DNA from: Niallia taxi
Lineage (GTDB): Bacteria; Bacillota; Bacilli; Bacillales; Cytobacillaceae
NCBI RefSeq assembly: GCF_032818155.1
Contig: NZ_CP102589.1
Span: 2,838,001 to 2,902,000, forward strand
Length of the DNA stretch: 64,000 nt
Reading direction: 5' to 3'
Under the pieces are notes generated by a model that was not told where the DNA came from, did no database searches, and saw nothing but the letters and a program-made list of their open reading frames with translations. This document shows, piece after piece, positions 36,175-47,250 of the stretch. Both the position numbers and the translations under genes were made by a program. Within the stretch, counting starts at the first letter, position 1. Every line of letters starts with the position of its first letter.

Positions 36175-37451
36175 TAGTTATTCCCCTCCGATCCTGATAG
36201 GAAATAGATTGTATCTAATTCGATTTTTTTGGCCACATTTTGTATTTCTTCTTTTGTTACCTTGCTAATTGATTGAAGCCAATGGGACATATCTACGTCT
36301 ACTCCACTAACAGCATTATGATAGAAAACCTCAATCATGCCTCTTGATGTATCGAGAGTTTCCAGCATTTGATTATGTGTAACCGCCTTTGTTTGCATGA
36401 TTTCATCCTCTGTAAAATCACCTTGCTTCATAAGCTCAAGCTGCTCCTTAATAATGGAAACTGCCTTTTCATAATTTTGCTGGTCAATACCGGACAATAC
36501 CATTAATAATCCTTTATGGCTTTCAATACGGCTTGCCGCATAATAGGCAAGACTTTCTTTTTCCCTAACATTCAAAAACAGCTTCGAATGAGAAAAACCG
36601 CCATAAATGCCATTGAAAACCTGCAAAGCAAAATAATCCTCATCCCCGTATAATACATTTGTTCTGTATCCAATATGAAGCTTACCTTGTTTAACATCTT
36701 GGACTTCCTTTACTTCCTTTTCCTTTACTTGATTATGTACCGCTCTCTCTCCTGCGGTAACTGTTCGTTGTTCAAACGGCAGCTTTTCATTAATGTAGGA
36801 AGCAATTTCATCCTCCTCTATATCTCCAACAATAAAAATGTCAATCTGATCCTCTTTGCGAGCTGTTTCGTAATATTCATACAGCTTTTCTGAGGTAATT
36901 GTCTCGACTTGCTCCGCCTCGCCGTTTACTCCTAAAGCATAAGGCTCTCCTTTGAACATTTCCTCAATAAGGCGAAAATTTGCATATCTCATTTTATCAT
37001 CATATATGGATTGTATTCTTTGCTTTAATGCCCTTTTCTCATCATCCACTGGTTTTTGTGCAAATGTTTTACCATCAGCATTTGGGTGAAAAAGAATTTC
37101 CGCCAAAAAGTCGACCCCTTTTTTCAGGAGTGGTTCTGGATCACTTAAAAATTTTTCATTAGCAATTTCCAAGGAGAAAGATATGACTTGATAATCCCCT
37201 TTTTTCGATAAATCAATAAAAAATGTCGCTCCATATAATTCTTCTAAATACGAACGAAGTGCTGCCGTAGTTGGGTACTTATTTGAACTGTTTTGAAGAA
37301 CATACGGCAAAAGTGCCCTTAATGTAGCTGTTTCCTCTATGATAGGCGCCTTCCACTTTACTACTATAGTATTCGTTTTAAATTTATCTGTCTTGACAGT
37401 ATGCAGATTATATCCGTCATACTTCGTGACTTTTTCTTCCGCAACACTCAT
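36174..37451 (-). CDS. ymfF: M16-family YmfF, non-catalytic partner
   Basis: The 425-residue protein has the M16 fold but lacks the HxxEH zinc motif: the matching place reads LLPYVLQNSSNKYP. It should form a heterodimer with YmfH. The segment GIYGGFSHSKLFLNVREKESLAYYAASRIE is the family's second signature. It is encoded just upstream of ymfH with overlapping stop/start. The ATG 37451 has AGGAGG ahead. Confidence 0.9.
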   Translation of the reverse strand: MSVAEEKVTKYDGYNLHTVKTDKFKTNTIVVKWKAPIIEETATLRALLPYVLQNSSNKYPTTAALRSYLEELYGATFFIDLSKKGDYQVISFSLEIANEKFLSDPEPLLKKGVDFLAEILFHPNADGKTFAQKPVDDEKRALKQRIQSIYDDKMRYANFRLIEEMFKGEPYALGVNGEAEQVETITSEKLYEYYETARKEDQIDIFIVGDIEEDEIASYINEKLPFEQRTVTAGERAVHNQVKEKEVKEVQDVKQGKLHIGYRTNVLYGDEDYFALQVFNGIYGGFSHSKLFLNVREKESLAYYAASRIESHKGLLMVLSGIDQQNYEKAVSIIKEQLELMKQGDFTEDEIMQTKAVTHNQMLETLDTSRGMIEVFYHNAVSGVDVDMSHWLQSISKVTKEEIQNVAKKIELDTIYFLSGSEGNN

Positions 37452-37596
37452 TGGCTACCTCCTAGGTTCACTGCAAACATGCAAATTTTTTATAGCTTTA
37501 GTATTGACTCAATTTGTAAGGATATTCTTACTATAACTTTGTTGAACTCTGTTTTTCAAGTTTTTGGGTATATGAATATATTTATCGAATAGATAA

Positions 37597-37637
37597 CAAA
37601 AAAAACTCCTTTTGCAATGTTTGCAAACAGGAGTTTT
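37597..37637 (-). terminator. Terminator after nupQ
   Basis: AAACTCCTGTTTGC pairs with GCAAAAGGAGTTT (one bulge) with loop AAACATT, followed by TTTTT on the minus strand. It lies six bases past the nupQ stop and separates the transporter from ymfF. Confidence 0.8.
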
Positions 37638-37642
37638 TATTT

Positions 37643-38605
37643 TTATCTGCTTCCTTTAATATAAGGCACACCAGAAGCTTTCGGAGCGTCTGCTCTGCCA
37701 ATAAAGCCTGTAAGTGCAATGATTGTCAACACATATGGTGCAATCAGCAAGTACACATTCGGGATATTCTCAAGGAATGGAAGACTGCTTCCAACAATGC
37801 TCAATGATTGGGCAAATCCGAAGAACAGTGCCGCACCCATTGCACCTAATGGATTCCACTTTCCGAAAATCAATGCTGCAAGCGCCATGAAGCCTTGTCC
37901 GCTGATTGTTGAATGAGTGAAATCATTTGTAATAGACTGGGCGAAAACACCACCGCCGATACCACCTAAGGCACCTGACAGAATAACACCGATATAACGC
38001 ATTCTTGTAACATTAATACCCATTGTATCTGCAGCCATAGGATGCTCACCAACAGCACGGAGACGCAGACCAAATGGTGTTTTAAACATTACAAACCAAG
38101 ATATAATTGCGACAATAATCGCAAGATAAGATGTCCAGTACGTATTTTGGAAGAACAGTTCCCCAATGACTGGAATGTCTTTTAGCACAGGTATATCAAC
38201 TTTTTTGAAGCTATATTGAATCGTTGCAGTTTGTCCTTTTCCATCATATATCAGCTTCACAAGGAACATCGCAAGACCTGCTGCTAGCAAGTTAATCGCA
38301 ACACCAGAAACAGTCTGATCAGCACGGAATGTGATGGATGCAACTGCATGAAGTAAGGAAAAGAGTCCGCCGACAACCATCGCACATAATAGTGCAACCC
38401 ATGGTGTCCAAGCTCCTAAACTATCCGCGAATGTTAAATTAAATACGATGGAAGAGAATGCCCCCATCAACATAAGACCTTCTAGCCCGATATTAACAAC
38501 ACCGGAACGCTCTGAGAAGTTACCGCCAAGGGCAGTAAAAATCAGCGGAGCAGCCCATAATAGCGAAGAAGGAATGACAATTAATAATACATCCATTAAT
38601 CCCAC
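37643..38605 (-). CDS. nupQ: Nucleoside ABC transporter permease NupQ
   Basis: The 320-residue protein has about eight to nine membrane helices and the BPD_transp_2 pattern (FSERSGVVNIGLEGLMLMGAF, RAVGEHPMAADTMGIN, GALGGIGGGVFAQSITNDFTHST). It is the second permease subunit of the BmpA-type nucleoside importer. It starts one base after the nupP stop, so the genes are co-translated. ATG 38605. Confidence 0.9.
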   Translation of the reverse strand: MGLMDVLLIVIPSSLLWAAPLIFTALGGNFSERSGVVNIGLEGLMLMGAFSSIVFNLTFADSLGAWTPWVALLCAMVVGGLFSLLHAVASITFRADQTVSGVAINLLAAGLAMFLVKLIYDGKGQTATIQYSFKKVDIPVLKDIPVIGELFFQNTYWTSYLAIIVAIISWFVMFKTPFGLRLRAVGEHPMAADTMGINVTRMRYIGVILSGALGGIGGGVFAQSITNDFTHSTISGQGFMALAALIFGKWNPLGAMGAALFFGFAQSLSIVGSSLPFLENIPNVYLLIAPYVLTIIALTGFIGRADAPKASGVPYIKGSR

Positions 38606-39664
38606 TTACTTCTCCCCCTTTTTACTTTTATTTTTGCTCAATTTCTCTAAGAAGATACGAATCATATAGTTAGCTGCAACAAAGAATACGATTAATGCGA
38701 TGATAATATCAACCATCTCATTTGGCACACCAGCTTCTAAAGGCATATTTAACGCGCCGACTTTCAAAAAGCCGAATAAAGCGGCTGCAAATACAATCCC
38801 AAGAGGTCCATTTGCACCAAGAAGAGCTACGGCGATTCCATCAAAACCTACCCCTGTAAATCCAGCTTTATTACTCACATATTCAAATGTTCCTAAGCCT
38901 TCCATTGTACCTGCAAGACCTGCAAACGCACCAGAAATCACCATGGAAAGAACAATATTTCTATTAACATTCATCCCTGCATATTGTGATGCGTTTTGGT
39001 TAAAGCCAACTGCTTTCAGTTCATAACCTTTAACTGTTTTCTCAAGGATGAGCCACATGATAAGTACACACGCAAGGGCAATCAATATTCCCCAATGCAA
39101 ACGGGAATAATCTGTAATGCTGCTCAAGAAATCTGAGCGAAGGGACGCAGATGCTGGAATATTTTCCGTGCGGTCTGCTTTATCTGTTAATACATTACGA
39201 ATTAGGTAGTTAGATACATGTAATGCGATATAGTTCATCATAATACTGACGATTACTTCATGCACACGGAAGCGAGCTTTTAAAAAGCCTGGCACAAATG
39301 CCCATAATGCACCTGCTGCTGCTCCTGCAAGTACTGCTAAAGGCAAATGAATGATCTTCGGCAAATCAAATGCGACACCTACCCAAACTGCTGCAAGCCA
39401 GCCGACAATTAATTGACCCTCTACCCCGATATTAAACAAGCCAGTGCGGAAAGCAAATGCTACCGCGAGTCCTGCAAGGATTAACGGAGTAATCTGACGC
39501 ACTACTTCACCGACAAAGTATACTTCACCAAATGCACCGTTCCATAACGCTGTATATGCTGCAGCAGGATTATAGCCGGTAACGAGCATGATGATTGTAC
39601 CAACTATGACGCCAAGCAATACCGATATAACAGGTATACTAATTTTTCTGATTGTATTAGACAT
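38606..39664 (-). CDS. nupP: Nucleoside ABC transporter permease NupP
   Basis: From the ATG at 39664, 352 residues with about nine membrane helices (NIGVEGQLIVGWLAAVWVGVAF, GGFAGLAGTMEGLG-like segment AFAGLAGTMEGLG). First permease subunit of the same transporter as NupQ. The start overlaps the end of nupO by eight bases and follows GTGGAGAAG, which indicates coupled translation. Confidence 0.9.
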   Translation of the reverse strand: MSNTIRKISIPVISVLLGVIVGTIIMLVTGYNPAAAYTALWNGAFGEVYFVGEVVRQITPLILAGLAVAFAFRTGLFNIGVEGQLIVGWLAAVWVGVAFDLPKIIHLPLAVLAGAAAGALWAFVPGFLKARFRVHEVIVSIMMNYIALHVSNYLIRNVLTDKADRTENIPASASLRSDFLSSITDYSRLHWGILIALACVLIMWLILEKTVKGYELKAVGFNQNASQYAGMNVNRNIVLSMVISGAFAGLAGTMEGLGTFEYVSNKAGFTGVGFDGIAVALLGANGPLGIVFAAALFGFLKVGALNMPLEAGVPNEMVDIIIALIVFFVAANYMIRIFLEKLSKNKSKKGEK

Positions 39665-41192
39665 TCTTCTCCACACCCACTTTTTTATCTTTCGATCCTG
39701 CCATTAATAGACCTAATTCTTGTTCTGTTGTATTTTTCGGGTCAACCTCTGCAATGATATTTCCTTCAAAAATAACAGCAATTCGGTCACTCACGTTTAA
39801 GATTTCCTCTAATTCAAAGGAAATAAGCAATACTGCTTTCCCTTTATCTCTTTGCTCAATAAGACGTCTGTGAATAAATTCAATCGCCCCAACATCGAGT
39901 CCGCGAGTTGGTTGTGCTGCGATTAAAAGATCCGGGTTTCTGTCCACTTCTCTTCCGATAATCGCTTTTTGCTGATTTCCTCCTGATAAAGCTCTCGCCG
40001 GAGTATGTGCACCAGGTGTTCTGACGTCATACTCTTCAATCAGTGTTTTCGCCTTCAAGTCAATTTCTCGTTTGTTAAGGAAGCCTGCTTTAGAGAATGG
40101 CTGCTTATAATACGTTTGCAGCACCATGTTTTGCCCAATTGGGAAATCAAGCACTAAACCGTGCTTATGTCGGTCTTGCGGAATGTGGCCAATGCCGCTT
40201 TCTGTGATTTTCCTTGGTGTCAGCACACTGAGTTCCTTCCCATTTAGCTTAATGCTGCCATTATCTTTTTTAAGCAATCCTGTGATTGCTTCAATCAGCT
40301 CAGACTGACCATTTCCATCAACTCCGGCAATTCCCACAACTTCACCGGCACGAACGTTCAAGCTAAGTGAGTTTACTACAGGTACTCCTCTATTGTCCTT
40401 AACAGTTAAATCGGAAATTTCCAGAACAGTTTCTTTTGGCTGTGACGCTATTTTATCTGTTTTAAACGTAACTTCACGGCCGACCATTAAGTTTGCCAGT
40501 TCTGTAGGATTTGTTCCGCTTACGTCGTATGTACCAATTCCTTCACCCTTACGGATAACTGTTACACGGTCACAAACTTCCATGATTTCTTTTAGCTTGT
40601 GTGTAATTAGAATGATGGATTTGCCTTCCTTAATTAAGGTTTTAAAGATGGCAATCAGCTCCGTAATTTCCTGTGGAGTAAGCACGGCAGTTGGTTCATC
40701 GAAAATAAGAATTTCTGCACCGCGGTACAAGGTTTTCAGGATTTCTACCCGTTGCTGCATCCCGACAGAAATATCAGAAATTTTTGCTTTTGGATCAACA
40801 GCAAGGCCGTATCTCTCACTAATTTCTCTAACTTCCTTTTCTGCCTTCTTTAAGTCTATTTTCCCTTTACTTACCGTTTCTTTTCCTAAAATAATGTTTT
40901 CTGTAACAGTAAATGTGTCAATCAACATGAAATGCTGATGGACCATCCCGATGCCCAATTCATTTGCGACGTTCGGGTTGGAAATGTTAACGACTTTCCC
41001 TCTTGCTTTGATTTCTCCTCTTTCCGGCTGGTAAAGACCGAATAAGACGTTCATCAATGTTGATTTGCCTGCACCGTTTTCCCCTAACAATGCATGAATT
41101 TCACCCTTTTTCAGTTGAAGGTTTATATTGTTATTGGCAACAATTCCTGGGAATTCTTTTCGGATATTCAGCATCTCAATAACGTATTCCAT
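39657..41192 (-). CDS. nupO: Nucleoside ABC transporter ATPase NupO (duplicated)
   Basis: The 511-residue protein has two ATPase halves, as in nucleoside/sugar importers. The first has a Walker A of LLGENGAGKSTLMN, the signature DISVGMQQRVEI and Walker B EILIFDEPTAVLTP. The second has AGVDGNGQSELIEA (a degenerate Walker A), SGGNQQKAIIGREVDRNPDLLIAAQPTRGLDVGA. It energises uptake through NupP/NupQ. It follows nupN with a terminator hairpin between, which would lower its level relative to the binding protein. Confidence 0.92.
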   Translation of the reverse strand: MEYVIEMLNIRKEFPGIVANNNINLQLKKGEIHALLGENGAGKSTLMNVLFGLYQPERGEIKARGKVVNISNPNVANELGIGMVHQHFMLIDTFTVTENIILGKETVSKGKIDLKKAEKEVREISERYGLAVDPKAKISDISVGMQQRVEILKTLYRGAEILIFDEPTAVLTPQEITELIAIFKTLIKEGKSIILITHKLKEIMEVCDRVTVIRKGEGIGTYDVSGTNPTELANLMVGREVTFKTDKIASQPKETVLEISDLTVKDNRGVPVVNSLSLNVRAGEVVGIAGVDGNGQSELIEAITGLLKKDNGSIKLNGKELSVLTPRKITESGIGHIPQDRHKHGLVLDFPIGQNMVLQTYYKQPFSKAGFLNKREIDLKAKTLIEEYDVRTPGAHTPARALSGGNQQKAIIGREVDRNPDLLIAAQPTRGLDVGAIEFIHRRLIEQRDKGKAVLLISFELEEILNVSDRIAVIFEGNIIAEVDPKNTTEQELGLLMAGSKDKKVGVEKNV

Positions 41193-41394
41193 CTAACTCA
41201 CTCCTTCTTATCCACAAACGATTATCAAAAAATTAAAATTAGAGCTGGTAAAAAAATACTTAAACGGAAGCAGTGTGGAAGAGTTTCTGCCACCTCTATT
41301 CATTCATTATCTTGCTATAGTTTCACCATCGTAAAATTTTTAATAAAAAACAGAAATTTTTCTGCCTTTTAGTTAAAATTCTAGGTTATGGTCG

Positions 41395-41436
41395 TAAAAA
41401 AGGAATAAGCGTTTGCCATGCAAACCACTTATTCCT
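41395..41436 (-). terminator. Attenuating terminator between nupN and nupO
   Basis: On the minus strand AGGAATAAG-TGGTTTGC and GCAAACG-CTTATTCCT form a long stem followed by TTTTTT. Read-through past this hairpin gives the ATPase and permease genes, a usual way to keep binding protein in excess. The 270-base gap otherwise holds nothing clear. Confidence 0.75.
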
Positions 41437-41461
41437 GTAAAAAACTTTTTAATGAAGAAAA

Positions 41462-42523
41462 TTATTGTACAGTATCAGGAACAGTGTACTCACCGTTTTT
41501 AATTTTGTCTGTCCATTCTTTAACAGCAGCTTCAATATCTGCTTTGTTTTCTACTTCATCATTGATAGCTGCCAAGCCTACACCGTCTTCAGCAAGACCG
41601 TATACAGAAGTTTCTCCACCTGGGAAGTTTCCTTCTTGAGCTTTAGTAGAGATATCTTGTACAGCAGCAGATACTCCTTTAAGTGCAGAAGTCAACACAA
41701 CATTGTGGTCTCCGACAACACCTTCATTTTCTTGGTCAGAGTCAACACCGATTGCCCAGATTGCTCTTGAAGGATCTTTTTCTTTCAATTCACGTGCTTC
41801 TGTGAAAAGACCAGCACCAGTTCCGCCTGAAGCGTGGAAAATTACGTCCACATCAGAAGAGTACATTTTACTTGCAATTGTTTTTCCAACTTCTGGCTTA
41901 TCAAATGCACCAGCATATTGGGAATCAATTGAAGCGTCAGGGTTAGCTTCTTTCACACCAGCTTCAAAACCAGCTTCAAAGCGTGTGATTACTTCACTTT
42001 CCACCCCGCCGATGAATCCGATTTTGTTAGTTTTTGTTGCTTTACCAGCAGCAACTCCAGCAAGGAAGCCTGCTTCTTGTTCTTTAAATGTAATGCTTGC
42101 TACGTTTGGTTGATCAACTACAGCATCAACAATTGCAAAATGAGCATCTGTTTGTTGTTTTGCAATTTCCTCCACTGCACCTTCCATCATGAAACCAATA
42201 CCATACACTAAGTTATACTTTTGACGAACTAAGCTGTTCAAGTTCGTTGAATAATCAGAATCTGATTGTGATTGTAAATAGTCGATACCGTTACCTTTAT
42301 CAAGTCCATTTGCCTTACCGAAAGCTTGTAGGCCTTCCCATGCTGACTGGTTGAATGATTTGTCATCAACACCGCCAACATCTGTTACCATTGCTACGCT
42401 GAAAGAATCGCTCTTGTCTTCGCCAGAAGATCCTTTGTTATCATCGCTTTTACCACAAGCCCCTAAAACAGTCCCAGCAGCAAGTACTAAGGACAGCGCT
42501 AAACCAAATTTACGCTTTTTCAA
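41462..42523 (-). CDS. nupN: Nucleoside-binding lipoprotein NupN (BmpA family)
   Basis: The 353-residue protein has a lipoprotein signal peptide ending in LGACGKS. The mature protein has the BMP family pattern ([65 protein letters not shown]). It captures nucleosides outside the membrane for NupOPQ. It is the first gene of the transporter unit behind the ymfC regulator, on the same strand. ATG 42523 with GGGGG ahead. Confidence 0.92.
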   Translation of the reverse strand: MKKRKFGLALSLVLAAGTVLGACGKSDDNKGSSGEDKSDSFSVAMVTDVGGVDDKSFNQSAWEGLQAFGKANGLDKGNGIDYLQSQSDSDYSTNLNSLVRQKYNLVYGIGFMMEGAVEEIAKQQTDAHFAIVDAVVDQPNVASITFKEQEAGFLAGVAAGKATKTNKIGFIGGVESEVITRFEAGFEAGVKEANPDASIDSQYAGAFDKPEVGKTIASKMYSSDVDVIFHASGGTGAGLFTEARELKEKDPSRAIWAIGVDSDQENEGVVGDHNVVLTSALKGVSAAVQDISTKAQEGNFPGGETSVYGLAEDGVGLAAINDEVENKADIEAAVKEWTDKIKNGEYTVPDTVQ

Positions 42524-42598
42524 GGTTTGTACCCCCTAATTTTTTGTTTTTTTTGAATTTCATAGTGAGAAATGCAATAACGATAGTTTCTCCGATTG

Positions 42599-43330
42599 TC
42601 ACGAATAAATTCGTTTTCTTAGCACTTGAAAGCTAAACTTATCGGCCCTAAAGTAATTGACTGAAAACAGAATCGGCTCATCCTTATCATCATAATGCAT
42701 CTGCTTTAGAACCAGCAGAGCAGTTTCTGGCTCGCATTGTAAGATGGGAGAGATTTTCTCATGATATCCGATTGGCTCAATTTGCGCGACAGCATATGTA
42801 ATATTCTTCTGTGCATCCGATTCCAAAAACTGAAAAATCGAGTCATTTTCATACGAAAATTTATCTGGCACGATTTTCTGCGGAAGCTTGTCTATGCAAT
42901 ATACAACCGGTTCACCATTAGCGGTTCGAACACGTTCGATTACCACTAGCTCCTCGTCTTGCGGGCAGGAAAATCGCCTTGCATCTTCTTCAGTTGAACC
43001 CTGAGTTGTTGAGCTTAGAAAAATGGTTCCTGGATTCATACCAGCTTGCTTAATCATGTGGGTCACACTGTAGAGCTGTTCAATGCCTGAATTAAAAAGC
43101 GGCTTGCTGTTGACAAATGTCCCGACGCCATGACGTCTTATGATGACATTTTCCTCTTCTAATGTGCGCAGTGCCTCTCTTAACGTGGCTCTGCTAACAC
43201 CTAAAGTTTTGGCAAGCTCAAATTCAGAAGGGAATTTTTCTTTTTCTTTATAAATCCCTTTCTCAATATCCCGTTTCAGTCTGTCCACAACCTGCAAATA
43301 TAAATGCCTTGTATCTGACTTAATTAGCAT
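42599..43330 (-). CDS. ymfC: GntR/HutC-family regulator YmfC
   Basis: The 243-residue protein has an N-terminal GntR winged helix ([49 protein letters not shown]) and a C-terminal UTRA effector domain ([43 protein letters not shown]). It matches YmfC, found between spoIIIE and the ymf genes. Here it is directly upstream of the nucleoside transporter, which it may control. A perfect 18-bp palindrome precedes its start. ATG 43330 with AGGAAA ahead. Confidence 0.88.
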   Translation of the reverse strand: MLIKSDTRHLYLQVVDRLKRDIEKGIYKEKEKFPSEFELAKTLGVSRATLREALRTLEEENVIIRRHGVGTFVNSKPLFNSGIEQLYSVTHMIKQAGMNPGTIFLSSTTQGSTEEDARRFSCPQDEELVVIERVRTANGEPVVYCIDKLPQKIVPDKFSYENDSIFQFLESDAQKNITYAVAQIEPIGYHEKISPILQCEPETALLVLKQMHYDDKDEPILFSVNYFRADKFSFQVLRKRIYS

Positions 43331-43356
43331 GCTATTTCCTCCAAAAACTTTCTAAG

Positions 43357-43374
43357 ACATCAGACATCTGATGT
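43357..43374. promoter_or_regulatory. Palindromic operator upstream of ymfC
   Basis: ACATCAGA-CA-TCTGATGT is a perfect eight-base palindrome with a two-base centre, 26 bases ahead of the start codon. It is probably the autoregulatory site of this GntR protein. The rest of the 43331-43633 gap holds the spoIIIE terminator and AT-rich DNA. Confidence 0.65.
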
Positions 43375-43449
43375 TCAATCATTCCTACTAATCGAAAATA
43401 CTATAACACTTTTTTACTAATAAATAAATAGAGAATTGTGAAATAAGTC

Positions 43450-43514
43450 GAAAAAAAAAGAGAAAAGAAACAATTGTCCGGAAATGACTTCCAAATTTCT
43501 AGTTTCTTTCTCTT
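43450..43514 (-). terminator. Terminator after spoIIIE
   Basis: AAGAGAAAGAAAC pairs with GTTTCTTTTCTCTT (one bulged T) around a 30-base loop, followed by T-run on the minus strand. It lies about 120 bases past the spoIIIE stop. Confidence 0.65.
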
Positions 43515-43633
43515 AATATTCGCCTTTATTCCATTTTATATCCTTTAATCAAGTAAAACATTTGTATTGAAATCACCAAAACCGAACAATATAAGTATAA
43601 CCTATTTCGTATTACGAAGTATATTTCTTCTTC

Positions 43634-46003
43634 TTAATTTATTTCTTCTGATGCTTTTGGCACAAGAACAGTCCTTGGTTTACTTCCCTCATATGGACCG
43701 ACAATTCCTCTTGCTTCCATTTCATCGATAAGTCTTGCTGCTCTTGTATAGCCGATTCTAAACCGCCTTTGCAGCATGCTGACAGATGCCGTCTGCATTT
43801 CCACTATCAAATCAACTGCCTCACCGTACAAATCATCCTCCACATCCTTAGCAGTTGTTTCGGTGATTTCATCAGGAATCATTTCCTCCTGATATTGTGC
43901 CTTCTGCTGACCAATAACAAAGTCGACAACCTCTTCTACCTCTTCATCTGACAAGAACGCACCTTGTACACGGACTGGCTTGCTTGCACCATATGGGAAG
44001 AACAGCATATCACCGCGCCCAAGAAGCTTTTCTGCACCGCCCATGTCGAGAATTGTGCGAGAATCTGTTTGTGATGACACAGCAAAAGCAATCCTAGATG
44101 GAATATTCGCCTTAATGACACCTGTGATGACATCGACAGAAGGACGCTGTGTAGCAATAATTAAATGAATGCCCGCAGCACGTGCCATTTGCGCAAGCCT
44201 TGTAATAGCATCCTCTACGTCATTTGAAGCAACCATCATTAAATCAGCAAGCTCATCAACAATTACAACGATGTATGGCAATAATGGCTGCTTTTCGTCT
44301 TCCTCGGCATTATACCTGTTCACATAGTCATTATAGCCTTCAATATTACGTGTGCCTGTATGAGAAAAAAGATCATACCTTCTTTCCATCTCACTAACAA
44401 CCTTTTGCAGCGCCTGAGATGCTTTTTTCGCATTTGTAACAACAGGAGCCAGAAGATGGGGTATACCATTATAAACATTCAGCTCCACCATCTTCGGATC
44501 AATCATCATCATTTTCACTTCATGGGGCTTTGCCCTCATTAAGATGCTTGTGATAATACCGTTAATACACACACTTTTCCCGCTTCCTGTTGCACCGGCA
44601 ACAAGAAGATGGGGCATTTTATTAAGCTCTGCACAAACAGCATTTCCCGTAATATCTCGCCCGAATGCAATCATCAGCTTGCTGTCTGGCTTATCATTTT
44701 TGTTTGTTTCGAGCACTTCCCGCAATGAAACCATAGCAACTTCTGAATTTGGCACTTCAATTCCAATCGCTGATTTCCCTGGAATTGGTGCTTCAATACG
44801 AATGTCTTTTGCTGCAAGCGCTAATGCTAGATCATCACTTAAATTGACGATTTTACTTACCTTAACACCTTCACTAGGGTGAACCTCATATTTAGTAACA
44901 GCTGGTCCAAGATGTACCTCTGTTACCTTCGCCTTTACACCAAAGCTGTGGAAGGTTCGCTCAAGCTTCGCCGCATTCGCATGTATCTGTTCATATTCGC
45001 CGCTTTGGTCAGCCTTTTTCGGCGCCTTCAATAGTTTAATAGGAGGCAGCTTATAATCCTTGTTCTCTACCTCTGTGAAGGTAATCGGTACAATCGCTTC
45101 TTCCTCTGTATCATTTTCCACAGGCGCTTGGCTTACTTCCTCCTGTGGTTGTGTATCTTCATAAGCATTTGCAGTAAACGATGAGATTATCGGCTCAGCA
45201 TACGGCTCCTCGCTGTGCGCAATCGGAGGATTGACGATTAAAGGCTGCACCTCCTCTTCCTGCTGCTGTTCTTGTTCTTGCGTTCTTTGTCTTCTTTGTG
45301 ACTGCGATCTTGCTCTTGAGGCTTGCCTGTCCGCTTTTTTCGCTTCCCGCTTTGCTGCTGCAGACTCCTTCCATTCTCTTATATCCTCTAAAAATGCAAG
45401 CCACTGTCGTTTAATGAAATTCCACACGGATAGCATCATTTTGCGAAAAGCCCCGCTTAATGTTTTACCTGTCAGCAAAATAACACCTGTTATAATCGCT
45501 AAGAAACTGACAATCTGTGTTCCGGCAGTATCAAACAGGAAATGGAACATTGCGAACAGGACTGCACCAACCATGCCTCCCCCTAAATCCATCCCAGTAG
45601 ATTTACCGTTCACCTCAAGCCAAAACAGCTCCCAAGTATTGAAAATAACACTTGGATTGTCGAATCGCCCTTCACTTGAGAGCATATTAAACAATGTGAC
45701 ATGACTTAAAAGCAGAATCGCACCAACGATTAAGTAGATTCCATTTAATTTAGTATGAAATAAATACGGCTTTTCCCTCTTCCACATTAAATAGCCGCCG
45801 TATACAATCAGACCAAGGAGACAGAGAATATACCATTCTCCTGTAAAAAAACGAAAGAACAGCACAATAGTCGTACCAACTGCGCCAAGCTTTAATATAG
45901 AGATAAAGCTTAATGTGATTAAAATAAGTGCAGCAAGCTCAAATTGAATCGTCTTTTTGAGATGCTGCTGTTTTTTCGTTTTTCTGGTTTTTCTTTTTGC
46001 CAT
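43634..46003 (-). CDS. spoIIIE: DNA translocase SpoIIIE (FtsK family)
   Basis: From the ATG at 46003 (TAGGTGATAAC ahead) 789 residues. Four or five membrane helices occupy the first 180 residues ([41 protein letters not shown]). A charged linker rich in Gln/Glu follows, then the motor domain with Walker [14 protein letters not shown] and Walker [14 protein letters not shown], and the C-terminal DNA-reading gamma domain ([25 protein letters not shown]). It pumps the chromosome into the forespore during sporulation. Position between tepA/ylzJ and ymfC matches B. subtilis. Confidence 0.95.
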   Translation of the reverse strand: MAKRKTRKTKKQQHLKKTIQFELAALILITLSFISILKLGAVGTTIVLFFRFFTGEWYILCLLGLIVYGGYLMWKREKPYLFHTKLNGIYLIVGAILLLSHVTLFNMLSSEGRFDNPSVIFNTWELFWLEVNGKSTGMDLGGGMVGAVLFAMFHFLFDTAGTQIVSFLAIITGVILLTGKTLSGAFRKMMLSVWNFIKRQWLAFLEDIREWKESAAAKREAKKADRQASRARSQSQRRQRTQEQEQQQEEEVQPLIVNPPIAHSEEPYAEPIISSFTANAYEDTQPQEEVSQAPVENDTEEEAIVPITFTEVENKDYKLPPIKLLKAPKKADQSGEYEQIHANAAKLERTFHSFGVKAKVTEVHLGPAVTKYEVHPSEGVKVSKIVNLSDDLALALAAKDIRIEAPIPGKSAIGIEVPNSEVAMVSLREVLETNKNDKPDSKLMIAFGRDITGNAVCAELNKMPHLLVAGATGSGKSVCINGIITSILMRAKPHEVKMMMIDPKMVELNVYNGIPHLLAPVVTNAKKASQALQKVVSEMERRYDLFSHTGTRNIEGYNDYVNRYNAEEDEKQPLLPYIVVIVDELADLMMVASNDVEDAITRLAQMARAAGIHLIIATQRPSVDVITGVIKANIPSRIAFAVSSQTDSRTILDMGGAEKLLGRGDMLFFPYGASKPVRVQGAFLSDEEVEEVVDFVIGQQKAQYQEEMIPDEITETTAKDVEDDLYGEAVDLIVEMQTASVSMLQRRFRIGYTRAARLIDEMEARGIVGPYEGSKPRTVLVPKASEEIN

Positions 46004-46143
46004 GTTATCACCTAATGTTTCTATATGTTTTCTTTTCATTCGCTTTTGTTTTTTTGTTTATGTACGAAATAAGCAGCCTTGTTTCGGCTGCTATAATTTT
46101 GGTTATTCTATTTTTTATTATATCATAAGATGAAAATTTACAG

Positions 46144-46356
46144 TTATATTAATGGTATTTTTGCACCTGGCTGAACAGGCGCATGCAGGTAATGACTTGG
46201 ATCTGTTGAAAGGACACGGACCACTTCAAATTCATGCAATTCGTTTTTTGCCACAAGTAGCGGAATACCATTATAATCAATCACCTGTTGCTTTTCAAAT
46301 GTCTCTTGGCCAATGGGGAAAATTAATTCATCTGGCATCATTGTATACATTATCAT
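46144..46356 (-). CDS. ylzJ: YlzJ-like small protein
   Basis: The 70-residue protein ([48 protein letters not shown]) matches the YlzJ family, conserved between tepA and spoIIIE in bacilli. Function is unknown. Its start overlaps the tepA stop by four bases (ATGA-type), indicating coupled translation. Confidence 0.85.
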   Translation of the reverse strand: MIMYTMMPDELIFPIGQETFEKQQVIDYNGIPLLVAKNELHEFEVVRVLSTDPSHYLHAPVQPGAKIPLI

Positions 46357-47099
46357 TGCACTAAACCTTCATTCTTGTCCTTTTTTAAATCAATAAGTTC
46401 ATTAAGCTTTGTCATTGCTTCCCCAACACCGCCAACACTGTCAATTAATCCAGATGTTACAGCATCAGCGCCAATTACATTTGTCCCAATATCTCTTGTC
46501 AGGTTGCCTTTTGCAAACATTAAGTCTTTAAAGCCCTCTTCTTCAATTTTGCTGTGCTTTGTCACAAACTTAACGACTCTTTCCTGCATTTTGTCTAAGT
46601 ATTCAAAGGTTTGTGGAACACCGATTACAAGCCCTGTTAACCGAATTGGATGGATTGTCATCGTCGCTGTTTCAGCTATAAAGGAATGATCGCACGATAC
46701 GGCAATTGGGACACCGATGGAATGTCCTCCACCTAAAACTAACGATACAGTCGGTTTAGACAGAGAAGCGAGCATTTCTGATATAGCTAAGCCTGCTTCC
46801 ACATCTCCACCGACCGTATTTAAAATAACTAATACGCCTTCAATTTTTGGATTTTGCTCAATCGCAACAATTTGCGGAATAAGATGCTCATATTTCGTTG
46901 TTTTATTTTGCGGTGGGAGCTGTAAGTGTCCCTCTATTTGTCCGACAATTGTTAAACAATGTATTTTCGAATCCTGAGATAGCTGAGGCACATTTGTTTG
47001 TCCCAGCTGCTGAATTTTTTCCATGAGCGTAGACGACGGTTTATCTTCCTTCGGCTGCTGCTCTTCTGTATTATTATAATTCTCATTTCGGTTAGCCAT
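46353..47099 (-). CDS. tepA: TepA, ClpP-like translocation-enhancing protease
   Basis: The 248-residue protein has the ClpP/crotonase fold with the catalytic Ser127 in GGGHSIGVP and His150 in MTIHPIRL. The N-terminal 40 residues are Gln/Pro-rich and disordered. TepA degrades signal peptides left after secretion in B. subtilis and helps spore-coat protein processing or export. It sits in its usual place with ylzJ and spoIIIE. ATG 47099 with AAGGGAG ahead. Confidence 0.9.
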   Translation of the reverse strand: MANRNENYNNTEEQQPKEDKPSSTLMEKIQQLGQTNVPQLSQDSKIHCLTIVGQIEGHLQLPPQNKTTKYEHLIPQIVAIEQNPKIEGVLVILNTVGGDVEAGLAISEMLASLSKPTVSLVLGGGHSIGVPIAVSCDHSFIAETATMTIHPIRLTGLVIGVPQTFEYLDKMQERVVKFVTKHSKIEEEGFKDLMFAKGNLTRDIGTNVIGADAVTSGLIDSVGGVGEAMTKLNELIDLKKDKNEGLVQ

Positions 47100-47250
47100 T
47101 ATTTTCTCCCTTCCTACACATTATGTTTTTATTATGAAGCTAGAAAGGGAATTTCATGCGAACCAAAATTAAATTTCCATCGGCAGCATTGCTTATAAAC
47201 AGCTTTTGGGCTACGCAAAGCTAAATCTGTTAAGGTTTGTACTAATAAAA

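Noticed and set aside
41193..42598. Search for a purine riboswitch near the nucleoside transporter
   Set aside because: No three-way junction pattern was seen; the only clear structure is the nupN-nupO terminator.
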